Assembly: GCA_030272155.1 (NCBI GenBank)
Contig: CP126203.1
Span: 186,001 to 250,000 of the forward strand
DNA: 64,000 nucleotides
Direction of reading: 5' to 3'
DNA from: Tetradesmus obliquus
Lineage: Eukaryota; Chlorophyta; Chlorophyceae; Sphaeropleales; Scenedesmaceae
Positions 36,201-46,502 of this stretch are shown in pieces. Each line of letters starts with the position of its first letter. The stretch's first letter is position 1. Under the pieces are notes generated by a model. That model worked only from the letters and a program-made list of their open reading frames with translations, did not search any database and was not told the DNA's origin. A program made the position numbers and the translations under genes.

Positions 36201-39200
36201 AGGCAAGGGCAGGCCAAATACAGCTTTGCTGTCACTGGCTAGCGCTCGCAAGCAGCATCTTACTGGCCAGTGCTAAAAGCTAGCACAGCTGGCAATTGCA
36301 TACCCCACAACATTTCACAGCACTCACCGGCATCAGGCAGGGGCAGGTCAAAGGCAGCATTGTTGTTGCTCAGCTCCTCCACCAGCACCAGAGGGGAGGC
36401 CGGCCGGCTGCCTGGTGCCACGCCAGCTGTCACCGTGAAGGTGATGGGGCTAGCGATGGTGGCCTGTGAGGGGCCAACCTTGGTCACTGCCAGCTCTGCG
36501 GGGCCTGGCTCGGGAGCCTGAAGGGGTTGTGCAACAATTGCAGCAGATCAAACAGAGCAGCAGCGTTTAGTTGTACATGGCATTTGGTCACCTGGCGAAC
36601 AGGTCAGCCTTGGTCACTGCCAGCTCTGCGGGCCCTGGCTCGGGAGCCTGCAGGGCTGAATTTTGAGAAAAAGCCGGAGGTTAGGTTCAGCAGCAAGAGT
36701 GAGTGATACATGGCTTCTGTTCACCTGCCCTTGGCCACCTGCAGCTCTGGGAGCTCTGGGAGATATAGAAAAAACAACAACAGATCAGATGCAGCAGCAA
36801 GGCTGAGTGATGGCATGTGAATAAATGCGCTTTGTCATATCAACACACGGATTTGTTTGCGCAGTAGCATTAGCGCCCCTGTTTCAAGCTTGGTTATGTA
36901 TCACCCTATCTGTGTCGCTGTAGAACAGCATAACAACACTCAGGCTGCAGCTGCGGCTGCCAGCCACTCACCGTGACCTCAACATTCACAGTGGCCTGGT
37001 TGTTGGATGGATTGACGTCATCGGCGCGGCTGCTGACTGCGGTGTTGGTGTACACACGCGCCTTGCGTGCCACTGTGGTGTATGAGACAGTGTAGGCTTG
37101 GCCGGGCAGCAACACCAGACCCAGCCAGTTGCAGGCAAAGCCCTGCAGGCTGCTGCGCTGGCAGTTGCCTGCATTTGAGGTGGCAGCAGATGATGGGGCA
37201 GGACAAGGTAACCTTAGTTTTGATGCAAAGCAAGGATCACACATCATTGCAGCAGCAGCATGGCCTTTTTCGTCTAAGGCTGGGCTGCATGTTGTCGCTT
37301 GCAGCGATAGTGTGACATGAGGCTGCCTGGAAAGCACAAAAGTGTGACAATGCCAGATGAGGCTGCCTGGAAAGCACAAAAGTATGACAATGCCAGATGA
37401 GGCTGCCTGGAAAGCACAAACGTGTGACAATGCCAGATGAGGCTGCCTGGAAAGCACAAAAGTATGACAATGCCAGTGCTGATAGTTGATAGGCTGTTTG
37501 CTAGCTCTACATTCTGTCCTGAAGCAGTCAATGGATTTTCGTTGTCTCTGCGCTTACCGCTTGGCACTGATTCAATGTCTCCAAGGATCTCCAGTCCTGT
37601 GGGGCTCATCGTATCAACAAGCTCAGGGTTCACAACAGCAGCGCCCGGTGCAGCAGTCAGCGTCACCGTAAAGACAAAGGTGGGAGGGTCACCGGCATCC
37701 ATGACGCCGGACGCCTTGCCGACAGTTTTTGTGACGATCACATCTGTGGGTGTTGGCGGCAGGGTTGGCTGGATGACTGTGACAGTCTCACTGTCGCTGG
37801 CAGTGCGGCTGGTTGAGTCTGTGATGACAGCTGCGTTGGTGAAGCTTCCAGTGCTGCTTGCCACGGCAGGGACAGTGATGGTCACAGCGTCATTTGTGCT
37901 CCAGCTGCCGGTGAGCTGGCACACCAGCTGGCTGGCAGAAGCGCCGGCCACGCATGCTGCAGGTGGCAAGCAGGCAAGTACAAAACATGGCAGCAGCAGC
38001 AGCAGCAGCAGCAGCAGTGTTTAGAACCATTCACCCATCTACTTCTTACATGAAGTGCATTTGTATACTAGCTGTACTCGAGCACCTGCACAGGAACACG
38101 GCTGCCTGCCTTTCACCTAATGGCATGTGCTCCTGCATTCTCATCCATTGTAACAACTACAGCAAGCACATCTGAGGGCATTACTATGTGCATCGAGAAG
38201 AGGGACTCACTTCCGGTCCTGCTGCCTCCAGCTGTCTGCGTCCACACAGGGGTGCGGCCAGGTGCAAAGGCCAGGCCATCTCCCATGGTATCAGTCACAA
38301 TGACGCCCGTTGCAGCGCCCACAAATGTGACGGCGATGCTGAAGTCGAATGGCACATTGGCCACGGCAATGCCTGGGCTGCTTTTGTCGATGGTGAATGG
38401 CGTGATGGGCGGCGTAGGCGTAACAGGAGGAACAACGGCGTTCTGCAGGCAGGTACAACACAGCACAACAGCAGCAGCAGGATGGTTCGATCGCCTGTGT
38501 GGATGGCAGGGGATGAGGCAGACGCTGCACCTGTGTTAATCAAGGTGTGAGTGGCTGGCAGAAGCAGCCACGTGCGTCAGCAAGGAGCAAGCTGATCCCT
38601 TGACCAAGGCTGTGTCTAAGTGCACATTACCGTCGCATGAGTCAGCCAAGCAAGCCGATTGAGGGTTGCAAGACAGCACTCACAGCTTCGCAGCAGGCTG
38701 TTTGCTGGTCCTGTGTGCTGAGGCCCTGGATAAAGATGCTCCCTGGGCTGGCCTTGCGTGTGGTGCCCGGTGCACAGTTGAATGGAGGGCTGCCACTCAG
38801 TGCGCCGTTGGTGTCCGCACATGACGCAGCCTGTATGGAGCAGCAGGCAGCGAGGTAGCAGCAAGCTGATGCATCAGCACGTGTGTCCCAAGTTGGACAT
38901 AACCTACACTGAAGCATAATTGATATTCAAGTGCAGCTGATGTGACCTGCGTCACCATGCCTGCTTTGCATACGTGGTTTGGATCAGGTGTTTGCAGTAA
39001 GTGTGCAGCAGTGCTGCTCAGTACTCACCGCCTCACAGCAGGCGGACTGCTTGTCGCCTTGCAAAGTAAGGCTCTGGATGATGATGCTGCCTGGGTTGGC
39101 CTTGAGCGTTGTCCCAAGATCGCACTGGAGCTGGAGGCTGCTGGGCAGAGCGCCGTTGGTGTCCGCACAAGTCGCAGCCTGCGACAATATTGCAGCAGCA

Positions 39201-42200
39201 CAGCATGGCGTGAATGTCGTAAACGGGAACACTGCCAGTACACATGCGTTGGCGCGGCACGGCAGAGCAGCATAACGAAGCACTATGTTCTGCAGTCTTG
39301 GCTGTACCTCCCGCCGTCCCTGCAGTGACGCCAACACAGCGGCTTTTGCAGTCCACCAGCACAGCTAGTGAAATCAGGACTCGCCAAGGTTATGCAACAG
39401 CCTGACGTACGTACTTGGGTGCACCCAAAGGGCAAACAAGTGCGGGGCGTGGCATGCACTTGTGCGAAGCATGCGGCGCTTTCTTCAGCTCACCTCCTCA
39501 CAGCAGGCGGATGTCTTGTTTGCCACGTTTTCAATCTCAAGGTTGTCCACGCCCGATTTGCCTATGTAGCCAGGAGGACAGCCGAAAGGCACACCATTGG
39601 AATCACCGCAAGTCTCCACCTGTCGCAGCACAGCATGGCAGCCTGTCAGCCTGGCAAACGGCCGCCCTGCATGCTGTGCGGACACACTGCATGGACAGCT
39701 GCATGCAATATTGTCACCATGCTGGCCGCTGTGAAGCAGGGAGTCGCTATCCTCCTGCGCAGTCTTTGATAGTTCATGCCGTGCAATCCTTGGTCATCTC
39801 GAGCTGGCGCTTTGAACTGATTCGAATCAGTGTGAGTCACACACTTGAGAGCTTGAGCTTCTGCTGTGTCAGAACAGATGCCCACACCTGCGTGTGGCAG
39901 CAGCACTAGGTGCAAACAGATGTGCACATAATGCAGAGCCAGCCCTGTGGAAGCCGGCCCCACCCACCTTTACGCAGCAGGCATCCCTCCGGGAGTCGTC
40001 AAGCGTGCTGAGGTTTTCGATGACAACCGTGCTCGCAGCCGCTTTGTCCTTGTACCCGGAAGGACAGACGAAGGCGTTTTGTGCTCCATTTGCTCCATCG
40101 GCATCTCCACAGGTGGCAGCCTATCATGCAACACAGCAGCAAGCAGACAATGAACAGGTCGTGGCCGTCTGTTAGCACCGGCACCGGACTGTCACACTTT
40201 AGCCGCTTTTGCAGCAAATCTTTGCTTTCAACAGCTAAGCTTGGCCCAGTGCTGGCTGTGCCACTGCCTGCATCCTTGCAACGACTGTCAACACACAATG
40301 CTGACCCAGGAGACGATTGAATTGCATGACACCAGGTGGGCCGAGCACATTCTGCATGGTCACCACAGTCTGCCACACATTATATAGCTATAAACAATTT
40401 TGAACACAGTCAATGCTCGCTGCCGCTCTCACAGAGCAGACCAACACAGAAGCTGCCGAAGCAAGTAGAGTGCATTGCAGAACAGCACTGCAAGCAGGCG
40501 CAGCTTACCGCCTCGCAGCAGGCAGCATTCTTGGCATCATCGTTCATTGTTTGTATCACAGTAGCTGCCACGTTTGCCTTCGGCCTGAAACCCGGGCGGC
40601 ATGCATAATCGGAGTCTCCAGCTTCGGCGCCGTTGGCATCACCGCAAGTGGCGGCCTGCGTTGCGCACCACAGCAAGCGGGGCAAGTAACAGCATGTAAC
40701 AGATGTAATGGCAGTAGGCGGCAAGCAAAGCAGCAGCTCTGCAGCCATGCCCTGGCTAGAACCTCAATCAGCTGCTAGCCTGCCTACATCGAAAGCGGCT
40801 TGCACGCTCGCAGCACTTGCAAATGCAAGCTATGCTGGGAGATCAGGTGCAAAAGGTTCCTTTCTGTGAAGCCCATTGCAAAGCCGTGTTGAAATACACA
40901 GCACCAGCCACCGCAGAGCCTGCTGCACTCACCAGCTCGCAGCAGGCGTCAATCTTTTCGGCGTCTGTCAGGGCCTGGATAACGAATGAGTCCACGCCAG
41001 TTTTACGCCTGTAGACACCTGTGCAGCTGTAGGGGGCTGCACTGCCATTCGCGCCATCGGCATCTCCACACGTGTTGGCCTGACAGGGGCACGCATGAGA
41101 CACACAGTTTGCAGCACAATGGTGAGCGTGCTTAGTTTCCAGCCTGTTCTACGGTGACCACAAGCACGCACCATGCATGGCAGGTAGTGAGCAGCATGCA
41201 AACATGGCCCATGTCCGACCCACATATGTCAGGCTTGCGCATTATGCTTCTACAACTGCGGCGCCTGCGCTGTACACTGCCGGCAGCAGCACAAACAGCT
41301 CGACATCAAAACAAAACAGCTGCTGTGAGCTGTCGCCGTAGCCTGCACATGCTGTGCGCTGAGCGGCAGGCGAACATTCCCACTCACCGCCTCGCAGCAC
41401 GTGGCAGTTTTCTGATCGATTTCCAGTCCCTGAATAGGGCTGCTGGCCACACCGGACTTGGCCCTGAAGCCGTCAGGGCAGTTGTAAGCGTCATTGTTGC
41501 CGTCAGCTCCGTCCGCATCTCCACACGTGGCAGCCTGATGCGGATCAGCCACACAGCAGCCAGCAGCATCATGCGGAAACACATGAGGACACACACAGCA
41601 GTTGCATGTGCGAGTACATGTGCGCATTGTAGTAAACTTACACATGCGTGGGACGGCGTTCAGGAGAGCATACATTTGTGCGCTTGCGGCTCCATGCATG
41701 CACACCTAGAACCACACTTGCCTGCATGTGCAGCTTGTTATCTCAACGTTGCACTCAGCGGGACAGAACAAGCTCTTACACACTTGCTCAGCAGGCTCTG
41801 CACGACCCAGATGCACCCACCAGCTCACAGCAGGTGTCCCTTTTGTCATCAGCAGTCAATGCGGAGATGTCTTTGGTGCCAGCCCCAGGCTTGGCTCTGT
41901 AGTTTCCAAGTGCAGCACAGTCGAATGCAGTCTGCCCAGCGCCATTACCGTCGATGTCTCCACAAGTGGGATTGTTGGACACCTGCAGCAACGGACAGCA
42001 TCTGATGGTGTAACCGCCAAGTCTGAGCGTGTGCGACTTCATCACGTCCGGCAATATTAGCATCAATATCATATTGTGTACAAAACAACTATCATATTGT
42101 GATGACTGTTACAGGGCCACAGTAGCATCAACCACACCAGCAGGCAAATTACCAACACAAACGCGACTGGAGGCAGCTGGCAGGCCGTGCAACAAACTTG

Positions 42201-44112
42201 CCCAATGTGTAACATCAGCAACAGTCTGTCCAGGCACCTGCATGCCTGCAAATCTCCAATGCATGCATAGTAATATAAATCCAGCACGAGAGCACATCCA
42301 GGCAAGTGCTGTCCACAAGCAAGGCAACTTGGGACAGCTTGCAAGTGCTCAGCAGCACCTTGCACCAGCCGCAGCAAGCTACATACCGGGTCGCAGCAGG
42401 CAGCATCCTTGGCAGCATCGGTCAAGCTGTCAATGACGATGGTGTCACGACTTGGCTTATTCTGGAAGTTAGCAGGGCAGGTATGTCCTGCGGTCCCAGA
42501 TTGTGCACCATCAACATCTGCGCAGGTGGCGGACTGCAGCACAGCCCACAACAGCCCACAACAGCGGCACAGCACAGCAGGGCAAAGTGAGTGCCAGAAC
42601 GTCAAGCAACGCCAACGATGAAATCTATGAGTACAATCAAAGGCAGAGCATGGCTGTATCTGCAAAAGTCAAGCGAACAGTACAGCGCTTTGCAAAGCTC
42701 TCTGCTGCATTTCAAGTGTTTCAGCAGCATCTCGCTGCAGTCTCTGCTCAGTGTAACATGTTATAATCAAATTAAGCTGTGTGAAACAACACAAAGTGCA
42801 CATCAGCAGGCATGCAAAGAGCCGCTGCAGCAGGGCAACAGCAAGCAGCAGCAACAGCACCAGCAGCTGAAAGGCAGTGTCCCAGGTGTATGTGGGTGTG
42901 AGCTGCGTTGCAGCTACAGCTGCTGGCGCTCACCCGCTCACAACACTTATCGCGCTGAGCGGTTAAAGCCAGGCCTTGGATGACCTCAGAAGACACGTCA
43001 CTCTTTGGTTTGTAGCCAGGTGGGCAGCTGTATGCATTCGGCGAGCCGTTAGCACCGTCAGCATCTGCACACGTGGCAGCCTGGAAACAGCAGCGGCAGC
43101 ACAACTGGCTTTCAGGACAGATGCTCAAATTGCAAGATGCCACACGGCATTCTGGTGCTCAGCCGAGCTCATGCAGTGTCATGTCGCCTCTTCAGCCTGC
43201 TGAAGCACATGCCAAGGCTGGCAGCTAGACAAGCAGCACAGCTCCCCCTCAAAGCTGCTTCGAGTGCATCACATTTGCAGGAGGAAGCAACTATCATGCG
43301 CATGTCTCGACATTAATCCTGCTTTAGGTAGCCGCATACCCACCAGCTCGCAGCAGGTATTCTGGCGGGCGAGCTCCAGCAAGTCCTGAATCGAAGTAGC
43401 GCTGACGCTGGTTTTGGCCCTGTAGCCGGGTGGGCAGCTGTATGGGTCAGGTGTTGGTGTGCCTCCGTTGCGGTCTCCGCAGGTGTCCCCCTGGCGGGTT
43501 CAGATGGCGCAGTGCGGCAAGCAGGTCAGGTGCCAAGCATGCACTGTATTTTCCGTTGTGTGGCGCATGCATCAGTGACCAGGTGCTTCAAACTATGTTT
43601 GGTTGCATGCCACAGCGGCTTCAGGCTCTGCTGGCTGTTTCAGTTAGCAAAGCATTGCGGCTAGCATATAAGATACTCAAGGCACGTGGCTTGGCAACCA
43701 GCCACATATGTTGGCGATCTAAAGCGCTTGCATGCGGTACATGTGTTCCAGCGTACAGCGTAGCAGCGCCTAGACATACCATATGCTGTGCTGCTGAACA
43801 CTGCAACTGCGCAGCAGGTGCACGTGCATTCCAGGCGGCAGTGCCGCTCACTGCAGTGGCATGTGCCAGCTCTACGCATGTGCCAGCTCTACACATGTGC
43901 CAGCTCTACGCATGTGCTGCGCCTGCACTCACCAGTTCACAGCATGCGTCCCTTCTGACGGTGCCGGTTGTGGACAGGGTTGAAATGTCGAGCGTGCTCA
44001 CTCCGGCCTTCGCTCTGTATCCGGAGGTGCAGGTGAAGGCGCCCTGCGGTCCAGACGGGCCGTCAACATCGCCACAAGTGGCAGACTGGTGGACGATAAG
44101 AGCAGCAGCAGC

Positions 44113-44157
<45 letters not shown>

Positions 44158-46502
44158 CAGCAGCAGCAGCAACAGCGGCGGCAGCAACAGTAGCAGGCTA
44201 TTCAGCAAGGAAACACAAGGCACATTTGAGATCCTGGGCATGCTGTATTGTTTTCTGATTGGTTATTGGGGTCATTTGTCAGTGCAGCTTTAACAGCAAT
44301 CATGCATGCAGTTTGTACCCCTCACCCCATCTCTAGTGACACAGCCGGGCCTAAACTTGGTGGCTATAACGACAATGCATGGGCTTGGCAGCTGCCTGTG
44401 CATGCCTGAAACAGGGGACGCTATGCTGCATGGTGCGTGCGTGCTTACCATACATCCACCACATCTGGCTTGAAGGAGCATGTGGAGGCTGAGTTGTGTA
44501 CATGTTGCATATGTTGCAAAAACATCATACCACTGTTGCGACCACCCAAGGTACTCACCGAGCCTGAGCAGACCCATAGGGAATGGTGTGGTATTGTTTT
44601 GTGCGCATGGCAGGAGCGACATTAGCAGCAGCAGTACAGCGTCAGTGGTAGCTGTGATGAAGAGCAGGCCATATCATGCTCAGGGCAAGCACTGTAAAGC
44701 AGTGGCAAGCTTTCGCAGGCAGTTGCTATATTTGTGCTGCAGACCTGGGACAGTAGTGGCCCAAGCTGGACACATGCCGAAGCCAGCCTCCCTGCTGTCA
44801 TACAATGCAGCCAGCAGCAGGCGATTTCAGCACTGTATACCCCGCTGACATGCAATCCGCGCAGCAGCACGTTGCGTTGCAGGAGAAATGGCATGCGCGC
44901 AAGCATCTGCCCGCGTCCAAAGTGCATTTTCAGCAGTACTCACAGGCTGGGATGGTGCCGACAGCACCAGTGGTCTTGGCAGAGCCGCTTCCGCCATTGG
45001 TGCTCTGTGTCCGCACAAACCAGTCGGTGTTGGACAGCAGCGCTGGCGCGTTGAGGTTGATCCCTGGGGCAAACAGGATGAAGCTGAAGGACTGTACGGT
45101 GCCGTCACCGGCGCCGCCCGCGTTTGCGTTGACGGCTGCAGAGCAGGGTCAGGAGGCAGGGTGAGTAAGGACATGGCATCCGGTGTTTGGTGCAGTTTCG
45201 TTCTCTGAAGGTGTGTGCGTGCACTGCACGTGTTTGCACACTGTCCAGGGGTGGTGTCTGTAGCTTTCAATAAAAGCTGGCTTATCAAACACAGCCCGCA
45301 ATGGATGGGGATTGTGTGGTGCTTGCAGGTGCCACAGTTGCACACATGCCAGCCTCTGTCGCACTTCCGGTGCTTCCCATACTCAGCAACCAAAGCTGCT
45401 GCTACCAACTTTTTCTACTGCCATAAGTTTTCAAAACAATGCAAACTGCTACATAGTATATGTGGCTTTCAAACAGTCCTGCACGTTCGGCTTACCAACG
45501 TCAAATGGTGTCTTGATGGCGGCGTCACCAGCTGCGTCCATGCCCAGGTCGTTCTGCTTGGTCACAATGTCTTGGCCTACCAGGAACCGCGGCGTTGTGA
45601 ACGAGTTGGCGCCAGCCTTTTTGGCCAGCAGCGTGATCCCTGTGACGGTGAGGCCACTTGGAATGGTGACGCCATCTTTTATGTCAAATGCGACTCCCTC
45701 ACAATCCTCGGTGCCAGAGTCCGAGGTGGGATCGATTGTCACAGTGATCTGCAGGGCAGCAGCAGGGCAGGGCAGCAGCAGCACAGCCATACGCTCAGTG
45801 CTCAAGTGAAATGGTCGATTGTTGATGGCCAAACCACAGCAGCTGCGGATGTTATATACAACATGTTACTTATCCACAAGGAATAGATGTGTCAGTAAGC
45901 CCTCGGCAGTCAGGTGTCATCCAGGTGCAGCACGCTCCAAGCTCTGCTGTGATGTGCTTTACTGTACTGTGCTCTGCTCTGCTGTGTCAGTTCTCTGAGC
46001 ACCCAACATGTCAGATGTAGGGACCACTGCCACAGAAAGCGAGACTGCACATGGATCTGCCGAGCACCTAGCTGGGCTGTAGCGCAGCACTAACCTTGAT
46101 GTCGTCCTTGTTATCATTGTTGAAGTCTGCACAGTGCTCAATCTTCACATCATACTTCTCATCAGTGGTGCCCGACCATCCAGTCAACTTGGTGGTGAAC
46201 ACCGTTGGGGTGACAGCTGCAGACAAAAAATGTTGATATCAGAAAGTGTCGTTACCCAGACAACCATCGAGCAGCAGTTTGGAGGATGCACTGCGTTGCC
46301 GGGCTAATGCATGATCAGCAGTAAAAAACTTGCAGGATGCAGAGCCTCTGCTGCAAGGTCAACTGGTGCACGGCCAATGCATGCTCAGCGTATCAAACTT
46401 GCTGGAGTGCAGCCCCTCACCTTGAGCCACAGAAGCGGCTGTGGCCAGAGGCAGCACAGCAGCCGCCAGCGCTGCCAGCAGCAGCAGCCATGCAGGCGCC
46501 AT
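32273..46502 (-). CDS. gene A: giant secreted protein with Cys-repeat modules and DUF11-like domains
   Basis: At least 27 exons from ATG 46502 to a stop ending at 32273, about 1,880 residues. Exon 1 (46502-46421) is a signal peptide (MAPAWLLLLAALAAAVLPLA). Exons 46216-46095, 45748-45496 and 45135-44944 encode an N-terminal region with a DFNNDNKDD acidic loop. Twelve exons (44085 to 38684) each encode one 42-54-residue Cys module. Nine exons (38442 to 33481) encode DUF11-like Ig-fold repeats with motifs such as VTDTLPVGLKPYTDRW and NTAQLSG. Two Cys-rich exons (33216-32965, 32713-32273) end the protein. Phases agree everywhere except between 44944 and 44085, where two bases are missing; a 20-bp micro-exon at 44468-44449 would repair this. 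DUF11 domains are typical of large surface proteins, so a cell-wall or matrix protein is likely. There is no membrane anchor at the C-terminus. Gene B is its tandem paralogue. Confidence 0.85.
36188..36225 (-). repeat. copy of a gene A exon end plus donor
   Basis: The end of exon 36517-36328 (CTGCCCCTGCCTGATGCCG|GTGAGTGC) is repeated about 133 bp downstream as CTGCCCTTGCCTGATGCTG|GTGGGTGC, inside the next intron. Confidence 0.8.
36602..36650 (-). repeat. copy of a gene A exon start plus acceptor
   Basis: Upstream of exon 36517-36328 its first ~45 bases (CAG|GCTCCCGAGCCAGG, then GAGCTGGCAGTGACCAAGG) are repeated at 36650-36602. A weaker further copy of the CAGAGCTGCAGGT kind lies near 36735-36760. 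No donor follows in phase. Confidence 0.85.
37317..37476 (-). repeat. 40-bp minisatellite, four copies, in a gene A intron
   Basis: ATGAGGCTGCCTGGAAAGCA recurs at 37317, 37357, 37397 and 37437. The unit is 40 bp with single-base differences. It lies between exons 37956-37558 and 37168-36972. Confidence 0.95.
38684..44085 (-). repeat. twelve one-exon Cys-repeat modules of gene A
   Basis: Exons at 44085-43933, 43490-43344, 43080-42934, 42533-42387, 41982-41821, 41534-41388, 41079-40933, 40655-40509, 40120-39968, 39619-39494, 39178-39029 and 38830-38684. Seven are exactly 147 bp and all are multiples of three with phase 0 at both ends. The consensus is A-x-T-C-(G/A)-D-x-(D/N)-G-A, then (Y/F)-x-C-P-x-G-(Y/F)-(R/K)-x-K, then a hydrophobic V-I-x-x-L patch and A-C-C-E at the end, so four cysteines per module. 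The D-x-D-G-x-(G/N) start resembles a calcium-binding loop. Modules differ substantially in sequence, so they are old. Confidence 0.9.
43858..43912 (-). repeat. 18-bp tandem repeat in a gene A intron
   Basis: GCATGTGCCAGCTCTAC is repeated three times with a partial fourth copy, just downstream (on the minus strand) of the first Cys module. Confidence 0.9.
44099..44171 (-). repeat. (CTG)n tract before the first Cys-module exon of gene A
   Basis: CAG run on the plus strand (CTG on the coding strand), about 24 triplets, ending 9 bp before the acceptor of exon 44085-43933. Confidence 0.9.
44449..44468 (-). other. possible 20-bp micro-exon of gene A
   Basis: Between exon 45135-44944 (phase 1 end) and the first module (phase 0 start) two bases are missing from the frame. 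A 20-bp segment here, TTCAAG|CCAGATG...GTATG|GTAAGC, would restore phase and add the residues SRCGGCM. The donor is good, the acceptor fair. It is a candidate only. Confidence 0.3.

Larger units (their letters stand above)
33481..38442 (-). other. DUF11-like domain region of gene A (nine exons)
   Basis: Exons 38442-38211, 37956-37558, 37168-36972, 36517-36328, 36002-35791, 35563-35111, 34826-34607, 34268-34054 and 33894-33481 join in phase. Repeated features of the DUF11/conserved-repeat type: a lead strand such as ELAVTKVGPSQATIASPITF, a central (D/E)TLP.GL or DTMGDGLAF turn, and closing strands such as GTFVNTARVSS and RVYTNTAVSSRADDVNPSNN. The exon boundaries do not match domain boundaries one to one: an exon often begins with the Cys-bearing closing half of one domain and ends before the next. 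About 840 residues. Confidence 0.75.

Noticed and set aside
43430-44293. 287-codon plus-strand frame
   Set aside because: Runs antisense across two Cys-module exons and a CAG tract; the minus-strand modules explain it.
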